A DNA stretch of 7,758 nt from an uncultured Clostridia bacterium (GCA_944388635.1 CALXJN010000003.1:1-7758); one strand, 5' to 3'. Numbered from the stretch's first letter, positions 1 to 5,413 are shown. The notes: generated by a model not told the origin, from the letters alone. Made by a program: numbers and translations.

Positions 1-1323
1 GTTGCAGCAGGTGGAGATCCAATGGCTATTAAAAGAGGTATGGATAAAGCTGTAAATTCAGCTGTATCAGCTTTAAAAGAAATAAGTTCACCTGTAAAAG
101 GAAAAGAAGATATAGCAAGAGTTGCAAGTATTTCTGCAAATAATACAGAAATTGGAGAACTTATTGCAGATGCTATGGAAAAAGTATCAAAAGACGGAGT
201 AATAACACTAGAAGAAAGTAAAACTTCAGAAACTAAAGTAGATGTTGTAGAAGGAATGCAATTTGACAAAGGTTATGTATCTCCATATATGGTAACAGAT
301 ACAGAGAAAATGGAGGCAGTATTTGACAACCCATATATCTTAATAACAGATAAGAAAATAAGCAATATCCAAGAAATATTACCATTACTTGAAAACTTAA
401 TGCAATCATCTGGAAAATTAGTAATAATTGCAGATGATATTGAAAGTGAAGCATTATCTACATTAGTGCTAAATAAATTAAGAGGAGTTTTAAATGTAGT
501 AGCAGTAAAAGCACCAGGATATGGTGATAGAAGAAAAGAAATGCTAGAAGATATTGCAACATTAACAGGAGGAGAAGTTATTACATCTGATTTAGGATTA
601 GAACTAAAAGATGTAACAATAGACCAATTAGGAAGGGCAAGACAAGTAAAAGTACAAAAAGAAAATACAATAATAGTTGACGGAGCTGGAAATAAAGAAA
701 AGCTAGAAGCTAGAGTTCATCAAATAAAAAAACAAATCGAAGAAACAACAAGTGAATTTGATAAAGAAAAATTACAAGAAAGACTTGCAAAACTTGTTGG
801 TGGAGTTGCTGTAATTGAAGTTGGTGCTGCAACTGAAATCGAAATGAAAGAAAAGAAATTAAGAATAGAAGATGCTTTAGCTGCAACAAAAGCTGCTGTT
901 GAAGAAGGAATACTTGCAGGAGGAGGAACAGCATATATAAACATTATTCCAAAAGTAGAAAATGCAGTAAAAGGATTTAAAGAAGATGAAAAGCTTGGAG
1001 GAAAAATCGTACTAGAAGCACTAGAAGAACCAATTAGACAAATAGTATTAAATGCAGGATTAGAACCAGCTGTTGTTGTTGAAAAAGTAAAATCAAGTGC
1101 AGAAGGTTTTGGATTTGATGCAAGTTCAGAAGAATATGTAGACATGAAAAAAGTTGGAATAGTAGATCCAACTAAAGTTACAAGAAGTGCACTTCAAAAC
1201 GCAGAAAGCATTGCTTCTATGGTACTTACAACAGAAAGCATTGTAACAGATAAAAAAGAGGAAAAATGCAATTGTGGCGGACACAATGAAGGAATGGGAG
1301 CAGGAATGCAAGGAATGTACTAA
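1..1323 (+). CDS. groEL: Chaperonin GroEL (Hsp60), 5' partial
   Basis: GroEL is the 60-kDa subunit of the cytoplasmic double-ring ATP-dependent folding chamber that works with GroES. The reading frame is open from base 1 and begins VAAGGDPMAIKRG, which aligns near residue 107 of E. coli GroEL. About 106 N-terminal residues, including the GDGTTT nucleotide-binding loop, therefore lie upstream, and the ATG at 22 is internal. Visible are the apical-domain block VVEGMQFDKGY, the conserved KAPGYGDRRKEML, the ATP-hydrolysis Asp in IEDALAAT (codon 871-873, equivalent to E. coli D398), the chaperonin signature AAVEEGILAGGG (892-927), and GIVDPTKVTRSAL. The tail is odd: the usual Gly-Met repeat is preceded by KCNCGGH and the protein ends GMGAGMQGMY. 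groES would be expected upstream. A hairpin terminator begins 10 bases after the stop. Identification is certain; only the N-terminus is missing. Confidence 0.98.
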   Translation, partial: VAAGGDPMAIKRGMDKAVNSAVSALKEISSPVKGKEDIARVASISANNTEIGELIADAMEKVSKDGVITLEESKTSETKVDVVEGMQFDKGYVSPYMVTDTEKMEAVFDNPYILITDKKISNIQEILPLLENLMQSSGKLVIIADDIESEALSTLVLNKLRGVLNVVAVKAPGYGDRRKEMLEDIATLTGGEVITSDLGLELKDVTIDQLGRARQVKVQKENTIIVDGAGNKEKLEARVHQIKKQIEETTSEFDKEKLQERLAKLVGGVAVIEVGAATEIEMKEKKLRIEDALAATKAAVEEGILAGGGTAYINIIPKVENAVKGFKEDEKLGGKIVLEALEEPIRQIVLNAGLEPAVVVEKVKSSAEGFGFDASSEEYVDMKKVGIVDPTKVTRSALQNAESIASMVLTTESIVTDKKEEKCNCGGHNEGMGAGMQGMY

Positions 1324-1332
1324 AATTAAGAC

Positions 1333-1371
1333 AAAATACGCTTAGCTAGAAAAATAGCTAAGCGTAATTTT
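1333..1371 (+). terminator. Rho-independent terminator of groEL
   Basis: There is a perfect 12-bp stem TACGCTTAGCTA (1337-1348) / TAGCTAAGCGTA (1355-1366) with loop GAAAAA. It is preceded by AAAA and followed, after one A, by TTTT. It lies directly after the groEL stop codon and before the tRNA promoter. The T run is short, so termination may be incomplete. Confidence 0.82.
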
Positions 1372-1392
1372 GAAATTATGTTTAAATTTTGC

Positions 1393-1421
1393 TTTACAAA
1401 TTAGCTAAATCATGTTATCAT
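1393..1421 (+). promoter_or_regulatory. Sigma-A-type promoter of tRNA-Leu
   Basis: The -35 box TTTACA (1393-1398) is followed by a 17-base spacer and the -10 box TATCAT (1416-1421), which has a TG one base upstream (TGtTATCAT, extended -10). The expected start, near 1428, leaves a leader of about 12 bases before the mature tRNA 5' end at 1440. Read by eye; a TATATT at 1422 is a poorer alternative because its spacing would be 23. Confidence 0.55.
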
Positions 1422-1439
1422 TATATTGCTTTAATTTAT

Positions 1440-1522
1440 GCCCGAGTGGCGGAACTGGCAGACGCACACGACTCAAAATCGTGCGGGAAACCATGTGGGT
1501 TCGAGTCCCACCCCGGGCACCA
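1440..1522 (+). tRNA. tRNA-Leu (anticodon CAA)
   Basis: This 83-nt class II tRNA reads UUG codons. The acceptor arm is GCCCGAG (1440-1446) with CCCGGGC (1512-1518), discriminator A at 1519 and an encoded CCA at 1520-1522. The D stem is GCG/CGC around GAACTGGCAGA. The anticodon stem is CACGA/TCGTG with loop CTCAAAA, giving anticodon CAA. The variable arm is the short CGGGAAACCAT, and the T arm is GTGGG-TTCGAGT-CCCAC. The long variable arm, A73 and CAA loop fix the identity as leucine. The sixth acceptor pair is A1445 opposite C1513, a mismatch, where CTCGGGC would have paired perfectly. There is no clear terminator after the gene, so read-through into the next gene is possible. Confidence 0.96.
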
Positions 1523-1535
1523 AGATAAAAACAAA

Positions 1536-1558
1536 TTTACAAATAAGCTGATTGTAAA
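1536..1558. repeat. Short AT-rich inverted repeat after the tRNA
   Basis: TTTACAA (1536-1542) and TTGTAAA (1552-1558) are perfect reverse complements separated by nine bases. The stem is weak and has no T run after it, so I do not call it a terminator. It could form a hairpin in the tRNA 3' trailer or be chance in AT-rich DNA. Confidence 0.35.
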
Positions 1559-1562
1559 CTAT

Positions 1563-1571
1563 TGATATAAT
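1563..1571 (+). promoter_or_regulatory. Extended -10 promoter for the membrane-protein gene
   Basis: TGaTATAAT (1563-1571) is a perfect extended -10 element. No good -35 box sits at 16-18 bases upstream (the sequence there is AATAAGC), so recognition would rest on the TGn motif. The predicted start near 1578 gives a leader of about 80 bases that contains a GC-rich hairpin at 1622-1640. Confidence 0.5.
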
Positions 1572-1646
1572 TACATTTAAAACTTGAAAATAGAAATTTT
1601 TTGTCATGACGATTTCACAAATGTGCCTAGTTAGGGCGCAAAAATT

Positions 1647-1652
1647 AGGGGG
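1647..1652 (+). promoter_or_regulatory. Shine-Dalgarno site that decides the start at 1659
   Basis: AGGGGG (1647-1652) abuts ATG 1653 with no spacer, but lies six bases before the in-frame ATG at 1659. Initiation at 1659 is therefore favoured, shortening the protein by two residues (Met-Tyr). Confidence 0.7.
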
Positions 1653-1658
1653 ATGTAT

Positions 1659-2690
1659 ATGAAAAAAAGAGTAATAATAATTATATTAATAATTGTTTTA
1701 TTAATCATCTTATGGTTAGGAATGGTTTTCACAGATTATTTTAGATGTTCAAATTTTGAAGAACCACTATTTGCAAAAGCAACATTTTCAACAGATTTTG
1801 GATATGGTGACGGAAGAAAGAATTTAGAATATAAAGGTTTAGGATATAATATATCAACATATAAAATTCAGACAGCAGAAAGCGATAAACTTATTTCCGT
1901 ACATATGTATATATTTAATAAGGAAATATTATCAAAAGATAGAGAAATAAGAGATGTAATAATAGATAATGTAAATGTAGAAAATAGCATAAATAATATG
2001 ACAGAAACAAAAGAAGCAGTAATAATAGAAGTGAATAATACTACATTAAGTGTAATAGATATAGAAAATAAAGAAGATATATATGTTGTTACTATTCCAA
2101 AGGGAGAAAACTTAAAATTTAAACAAGGACAAGAAATTTTAATACATTATAACGGAAATATAATATATACATTTCCAAGGCAAATTGTAAATGTAGGGAA
2201 AATTGAAATTATCAAAGAAATAAGCGATATAGGAATACCAACAGGTGTGCTAAGGTATTTTTATAACGAAAAGGAAAAAGTAAATGTAACAATAGATGCA
2301 TTAAATGATATAGGAATTGTAATGACAGTAACAGACACAAATAAGATTCCTTATGAGTATGATAAAAGTGTAAATTTTTTCCATGATTTTGAATATACTG
2401 GCAAAATTATGGAACCGCAAAATATACAAGTATCTGGATATATAATATCTTCAAATGATAATGAAAATGTGGAAGAAATTAAAGCAGAAGAATTAGAAGA
2501 AATTAAAAATAAAGAAGAAAAAGAAACAATAACAAAAATAGTATATACCTGGGGAAAAGGAGAAGAAAAATTTAGGAAAGGAACCTATGATTTTTCTGTA
2601 AATACAACAAATCTTGGAAAATTTTCAATAAGAGTAATATTCCAAGTAGACGAAAATGGAAATATAGAACTTGAAAGTGTAAATATATAA
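1659..2690 (+). CDS. Membrane-anchored extracytoplasmic protein of unknown function
   Basis: This is a 343-residue protein that I cannot assign a function. Residues 2-4 are basic and 5-24 form one hydrophobic segment (VIIIILIIVLLIILWLGMVF), with no signal-peptidase site or lipobox, so it looks like an N-terminal anchor with the rest outside the membrane. Right after the anchor comes DYFRCSNFEEPLF, then EYKGLGYNISTY (57-68). This DYxR...PxF...Y.GLGY pattern recurs, from memory, in short hypothetical proteins of Bacilli and Clostridia. Residues about 141-186, with FKQGQEILIHYNG and YTFPRQI, resemble the DUF3221/YobA pattern. From about 207 the strand-rich segment TVTDTNKIPYEYDKSVNF resembles bacterial Ig-like domains. 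A highly charged Glu/Lys linker (266-288) precedes a last strand-rich part with YTWGKGEEKFRKGTYDF. It has its own promoter and terminator, so it appears monocistronic. The domain matches are by eye and weak; the gene itself is sound. Confidence 0.85.
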   Translation: MKKRVIIIILIIVLLIILWLGMVFTDYFRCSNFEEPLFAKATFSTDFGYGDGRKNLEYKGLGYNISTYKIQTAESDKLISVHMYIFNKEILSKDREIRDVIIDNVNVENSINNMTETKEAVIIEVNNTTLSVIDIENKEDIYVVTIPKGENLKFKQGQEILIHYNGNIIYTFPRQIVNVGKIEIIKEISDIGIPTGVLRYFYNEKEKVNVTIDALNDIGIVMTVTDTNKIPYEYDKSVNFFHDFEYTGKIMEPQNIQVSGYIISSNDNENVEEIKAEELEEIKNKEEKETITKIVYTWGKGEEKFRKGTYDFSVNTTNLGKFSIRVIFQVDENGNIELESVNI

Positions 2691-2695
2691 AAGAG

Positions 2696-2740
2696 AAAAT
2701 CTTGAATAAAACAAAAAGTCTTGTTCAAGATTTTTTTTTA
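2696..2740 (+). terminator. Rho-independent terminator after the membrane-protein gene
   Basis: An 11-bp stem AAAATCTTGAA (2696-2706) / TTCAAGATTTT (2724-2734) encloses a 17-base loop. It is followed by a run of nine T (2731-2739), some of which pair with the A run of the stem. It begins five bases after the stop codon and insulates the cad promoter from upstream transcription. Confidence 0.88.
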
Positions 2741-2756
2741 TTTTTCTAAAAAACTA

Positions 2757-2786
2757 TTGACAGTTGAATACATATTCACATATAAT
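2757..2786 (+). promoter_or_regulatory. Promoter of the cad metal-efflux operon
   Basis: It has a consensus -35 TTGACA (2757-2762), an 18-base spacer and a consensus -10 TATAAT (2781-2786), the strongest promoter in the window. The spacer holds one operator copy (2764-2779), and a second copy lies just after the expected start near 2793. Bound repressor would cover the space between the boxes, as expected for ArsR-family autorepression. Confidence 0.85.
2764..2779. promoter_or_regulatory. Operator O1, CadC/SmtB-type inverted repeat
   Basis: TTGAATA-CA-TATTCAC contains a perfect 6-2-6 inverted repeat (TGAATA at 2765-2770, TATTCA at 2773-2778). It lies wholly between the -35 and -10 boxes. ArsR/SmtB-family repressors bind short, AT-rich, imperfect palindromes with this general layout, so the repressor encoded next door is the natural ligand. 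That binding is inferred. Confidence 0.75.
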
Positions 2787-2798
2787 ATAGTAAAACAA

Positions 2799-2814
2799 TT
2801 GAATAAATATTCAA
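2799..2814. promoter_or_regulatory. Operator O2, second copy of the inverted repeat
   Basis: TTGAATA-AA-TATTCAA is a perfect 7-2-7 inverted repeat. It shares both arms with O1 except for the outermost right-hand base. It lies about 6-21 bases downstream of the predicted start, with its centre 35 bp from that of O1. It could block promoter clearance and would also form a small hairpin in the mRNA leader. Confidence 0.72.
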
Positions 2815-2840
2815 CTATTCACATAAAAGGAGGTAACTGA

Positions 2841-3203
2841 ATGTCAAAAAATGAATTTATATGTGATTGCAATGTAATACATCAAGAACTAGTCGCCAAT
2901 ACTAAGAAAAATATGCCAGAAGAAGATATGTTTAATAAGCTAGCAGAATTTTTTAAAATCCTTGGAGATACTACAAGAGTAAGAATATTATTTGCATTAG
3001 ACCAAAATGAAATGTGTGTATGTGATATTGCAAATGTTTTAGGAATGAGTAAGTCATCTATTTCACACCAGTTAGGAACTTTAAGAAGAATGGGAATTGT
3101 TAAATGTAGAAAATCAGGTAAAGAAGTATTTTATATGCTAGATGATGAGCATGTTCAAAAAGTGTTTGAAATAGGTGTAGAACACATTGAACATAAAAAA
3201 TAA
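2841..3203 (+). CDS. cadC: ArsR/SmtB-family metal-sensing repressor, CadC type
   Basis: This is a 120-residue winged-helix repressor that should bind the cad operators and release them when it binds Cd, Pb or Zn. AGGAGG at 2828-2833, seven bases upstream, supports the start. The metal box MCVCDIA places Cys59 and Cys61, followed by the recognition-helix region VLGMSKSSISHQLGTLRRMGIV and the wing (CRKSGKEVFYML). The N-terminus has FICDCNVIH, supplying Cys8 and Cys10. Together these match the alpha-3N Cd/Pb site of CadC, although in S. aureus CadC the N-terminal pair is CxxxC. The last helix has Asp102, His104, His115 and His118, the D-x-H-x10-H-x2-H spacing of the alpha-5 Zn site of CzrA/SmtB. 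Both sites therefore appear complete. It is the first gene of a three-gene operon, with 22 bases to the next gene. The symbol rests on family resemblance and context; the preferred metal is not proven. Confidence 0.9.
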   Translation: MSKNEFICDCNVIHQELVANTKKNMPEEDMFNKLAEFFKILGDTTRVRILFALDQNEMCVCDIANVLGMSKSSISHQLGTLRRMGIVKCRKSGKEVFYMLDDEHVQKVFEIGVEHIEHKK

Positions 3204-3225
3204 TTTGAAGGAAGGATAGATAAAA

Positions 3226-3447
3226 ATGAAAACTAAATTTAAAATAAAAGGTTTAGACTGCGCAAATTGTGCAAATGAATTAGAAAGAGATATAAGAAAA
3301 ATAAAAGGAATTGAGAATGTAAATATAAGTTTTATGACAGAAAGAATGGAAATAGAATACAATGAAAATGAAAAAGAAGAAATATTAAAAAATATAAAAA
3401 AACTAATAAAAAAAGAAGAACCTGATCTAGAGTTAGAAGAAATATAG
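3226..3447 (+). CDS. Stand-alone heavy-metal-associated (HMA) domain protein
   Basis: This 73-residue protein consists of a single HMA fold. It has the metal-binding loop GLDCANCANELE with Cys12 and Cys15, preceded by a beta strand (KFKIKG) and followed by an amphipathic helix, two strands (IENVNISFM, RMEIEYN) and a Lys/Glu-rich helix ending in an acidic tail (DLELEEI). The expected beta-alpha-beta-beta-alpha order is plain. GAAGGA at 3211-3216 is the Shine-Dalgarno site. In most CadA pumps this domain is fused to the N-terminus. Here it is separate, directly before a pump that lacks it, so it probably delivers Cd or Zn to the pump or tunes its activity; that is inference. The DCxxC form and neighbours favour Cd/Zn/Pb over copper. 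Its stop TAG (3445-3447) overlaps the next gene's Shine-Dalgarno site. Confidence 0.9.
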   Translation: MKTKFKIKGLDCANCANELERDIRKIKGIENVNISFMTERMEIEYNENEKEEILKNIKKLIKKEEPDLELEEI

Positions 3448-3451
3448 GAGG
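3446..3451 (+). promoter_or_regulatory. Shine-Dalgarno site of cadA overlapping the upstream stop codon
   Basis: AGGAGG (3446-3451) shares its first two bases with the TAG stop (3445-3447) of the HMA gene and lies eight bases before ATG 3460. A ribosome ending on the HMA gene stands on this site, which suggests translational coupling and matched output of carrier and pump. Confidence 0.8.
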
Positions 3452-3459
3452 AAATCAGC

Positions 3460-5304
3460 ATGAAGAAAAAAGAAATTAAGATAATAATTGCACTTATATT
3501 ATTTCTTATAGCATTTACATTAAAGCTTAACAACGAATGGATAAATAATATAATATTTATTGTAGCATATATAGTTGTTGGCTTAGAAATTGTAAAAAAA
3601 GCCATAAGAAACATATTTAGAGGTAAAGTTTTTGATGAAAATTTTTTAATGTCAGTTGCAACAATAGGAGCATTTGCAATAGGAGAATTCCCAGAGGCTG
3701 TTGCTGTTATGTTATTTTATCAGGTAGGAGAGCTTTTTCAACGCTATGCAGTTGATAAATCGAGAAAATCAATTGCAAGCTTAATGGATATTAGACCAGA
3801 TTTTGCAAATGTAGAGAAAAATGGAAATTTAGAAAAAGTATCTCCTGAAGAAGTAAAATGTGGAGAAATAATTGTAGTCAAACCAGGAGAAAAAGTTCCA
3901 CTTGACGGATTAGTTATAGCAGGAAATTCAAATATTGATACAAAAGCATTAACAGGGGAAGCTTTGCCACAAGAAGTAAAAGAAGGAAATAAAATACTAA
4001 GTGGTACTATAAACTTAAATGGTGTAATAAAAATAAAGGTAATTAAAGAATATGGAGAATCTACAGTAAGTAAAATACTTGATTTAGTAGAAAATGCAAG
4101 TAGTAAAAAATCAAAATCAGAAAACTTCATTACTAAATTTGCAAAATATTATACACCAATAGTAGTAATAATTGCTGTAATTTTAGCAATTATCCCTCCA
4201 CTTCTTATTCCAAATGCAACTTTTTCTAAATGGCTATATAGAGCATTATCTTTCTTAGTTGTTTCTTGCCCTTGTGCATTAGTTATTTCAATACCATTAA
4301 GTTTCTTTGGAGGAATAGGTGGTGCATCTAAAATAGGAATATTAATAAAAGGAAGTAACTATTTAGAACAATTATCAAATACAGAAGTTATAGTATTTGA
4401 TAAAACAGGCACACTTACAAAAGGCACATTCGAGGTACAACATATAGAAAGTATAAATTTAAGCAAAGAAAAACTTTTGGAAATTGTAGCATATGCTGAG
4501 AAGTATTCAAATCACCCTATTTCTTTATCAGTAAAAAGTGCTTATGGAAAAGAAATTGATGAAAAACAAATATCAGACTATAAAGAACTAACAGGATATG
4601 GTGTTAGTGCAAAGGTAAACAATGATTATGTATTGGTTGGAAATGAAAAATTAATGAAAGAAAATGATATAAGCTTTACAACATGCAAAAATATTGGAAC
4701 AACACTTTATGTTGCAGTAAATGAAAAATATGAAGGGCATATAACTATTTCTGACAAGATAAAAGATGATGCAGAAAAAACAATAAAAGATTTAAAGAAA
4801 AATCATATAAAACAAGTAGTAATGTTAACAGGAGATAAAAAAGCAGCAGGAGAAGAAGTAGGAAAGAAACTTGGAATAGATAAGGTTTATACAGAGCTAT
4901 TACCAGACGAAAAAGTAAAAAAAGTTGAAGAATTATTGAAAGAAAAAAGTGAAAAAGGAAAACTTACATTTGTCGGAGACGGAATAAATGATGCACCAGT
5001 ACTTGCAATATCTGATATAGGAATTGCTATGGGAGGAGTAGGATCAGATGCAGCGATAGAAGCGGCAGACATTGTTCTTATGACAGATGAACCATCAAAA
5101 ATAATAGATGCAATTCAATTATCAAGAAAAACAATGAGAATTGTGAAAGAAAATATAGTATTTGCAATTACTGTAAAAATTATTGTATTGATTTTAAGTG
5201 CATTTGGAATATCAACTATGTGGGAAGCGGTTTTTGCTGATGTAGGGGTATCTATAATCGCAATAATCAATGCATTAAGAGTTTTAAGAGTAAAAAGTAA
5301 ATAA
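3460..5304 (+). CDS. cadA: Cd/Zn/Pb-exporting P1B-type ATPase (CadA/ZntA family) without N-terminal metal domain
   Basis: This 614-residue membrane pump exports divalent soft metals at the cost of ATP. Order of parts: hydrophobic segments at about 7-20, 30-44 and 61-95; actuator domain with TGEALP (165-170); a membrane pair at about 231-282 holding the metal-binding SCPCAL (Cys270, Cys272); phosphorylation site DKTGT (Asp314); HP dipeptide (His352-Pro353) of the nucleotide domain; TGD (457-459); GDGIND (506-511); and a final membrane pair with Lys573 and Asp594 (FADVG). CPC together with that Lys and Asp marks the P1B-2 subgroup (Zn/Cd/Pb) and not the copper pumps, which lack them. Family members are usually about 700 residues with an N-terminal HMA domain. 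This one starts straight at the first membrane segment, and the HMA domain is the preceding gene. It is co-transcribed with the repressor and ends at a strong terminator. Confidence 0.95.
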   Translation: MKKKEIKIIIALILFLIAFTLKLNNEWINNIIFIVAYIVVGLEIVKKAIRNIFRGKVFDENFLMSVATIGAFAIGEFPEAVAVMLFYQVGELFQRYAVDKSRKSIASLMDIRPDFANVEKNGNLEKVSPEEVKCGEIIVVKPGEKVPLDGLVIAGNSNIDTKALTGEALPQEVKEGNKILSGTINLNGVIKIKVIKEYGESTVSKILDLVENASSKKSKSENFITKFAKYYTPIVVIIAVILAIIPPLLIPNATFSKWLYRALSFLVVSCPCALVISIPLSFFGGIGGASKIGILIKGSNYLEQLSNTEVIVFDKTGTLTKGTFEVQHIESINLSKEKLLEIVAYAEKYSNHPISLSVKSAYGKEIDEKQISDYKELTGYGVSAKVNNDYVLVGNEKLMKENDISFTTCKNIGTTLYVAVNEKYEGHITISDKIKDDAEKTIKDLKKNHIKQVVMLTGDKKAAGEEVGKKLGIDKVYTELLPDEKVKKVEELLKEKSEKGKLTFVGDGINDAPVLAISDIGIAMGGVGSDAAIEAADIVLMTDEPSKIIDAIQLSRKTMRIVKENIVFAITVKIIVLILSAFGISTMWEAVFADVGVSIIAIINALRVLRVKSK

Positions 5305-5306
5305 GT

Positions 5307-5340
5307 AAAATACTCTAGTCATATTGACTAGAGTATTTTT
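5307..5340 (+). terminator. Rho-independent terminator of the cad operon
   Basis: There is a perfect 15-bp stem, 5307-5321 against 5325-5339 (core TACTCTAGTCA / TGACTAGAGTA), with a 3-base loop TAT. It begins two bases after the cadA stop and ends in TTTTT. Because the stem starts with AAAA, the same structure could also stop transcription from the opposite strand. It separates the cad unit from secA. Confidence 0.92.
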
Positions 5341-5351
5341 AAATAAAAGTA

Positions 5352-5380
5352 TTGTAAAATAGAGCAAAACGTGATATATT
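5352..5380 (+). promoter_or_regulatory. Promoter of secA
   Basis: The -35 box TTGTAA (5352-5357) is followed by a 17-base spacer and the -10 box TATATT (5375-5380), with an extended TG (TGaTATATT). The expected start near 5387 gives a leader of about 27 bases. It lies after the cad terminator, so secA appears to be transcribed independently of metal. Confidence 0.62.
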
Positions 5381-5413
5381 ATAACGGAAATTAGAAAATG
5401 AGGTGCTTAGAAA

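Noticed and set aside
720..1145. A minus-strand open frame of 141 codons inside groEL
   Set aside because: It is antisense to highly conserved GroEL sequence, has a Ser/Ala/Phe-biased composition, and no Shine-Dalgarno or promoter was seen for it.
1202..1243. The direct repeat CAGAAAGCATTG near the end of groEL
   Set aside because: It encodes ESI twice within a conserved part of the protein, so it is a coding coincidence and not a functional repeat.
1536..1541. TTTACA as a -35 box for the TATAAT at 1566
   Set aside because: The spacing is 24 bases, far beyond the 16-18 used by the main sigma factor.
1536..1558. The TTTACAA/TTGTAAA inverted repeat as a tRNA terminator
   Set aside because: The stem is only 7 A/T-rich pairs with a nine-base loop, and no T run follows it.
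1653..1658. The upstream in-frame ATG at 1653 as the start of the membrane-protein gene
   Set aside because: It directly abuts the AGGGGG ribosome-binding site with no spacer. ATG 1659 has a six-base spacing and gives the more typical MKKR start before a membrane segment.
1579..1658. A riboswitch in front of the membrane-protein gene
   Set aside because: The leader has one short hairpin but none of the conserved core sequences of a riboswitch class that I know.
3138..3614. A 158-codon open frame on the minus strand across the HMA gene and the start of cadA
   Set aside because: Its product is almost entirely Phe, Ile, Ser and Leu, which is what the complement of Lys/Glu/Asn-rich coding sequence gives. 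It lies over three well-supported genes on the other strand and shows no family motif.
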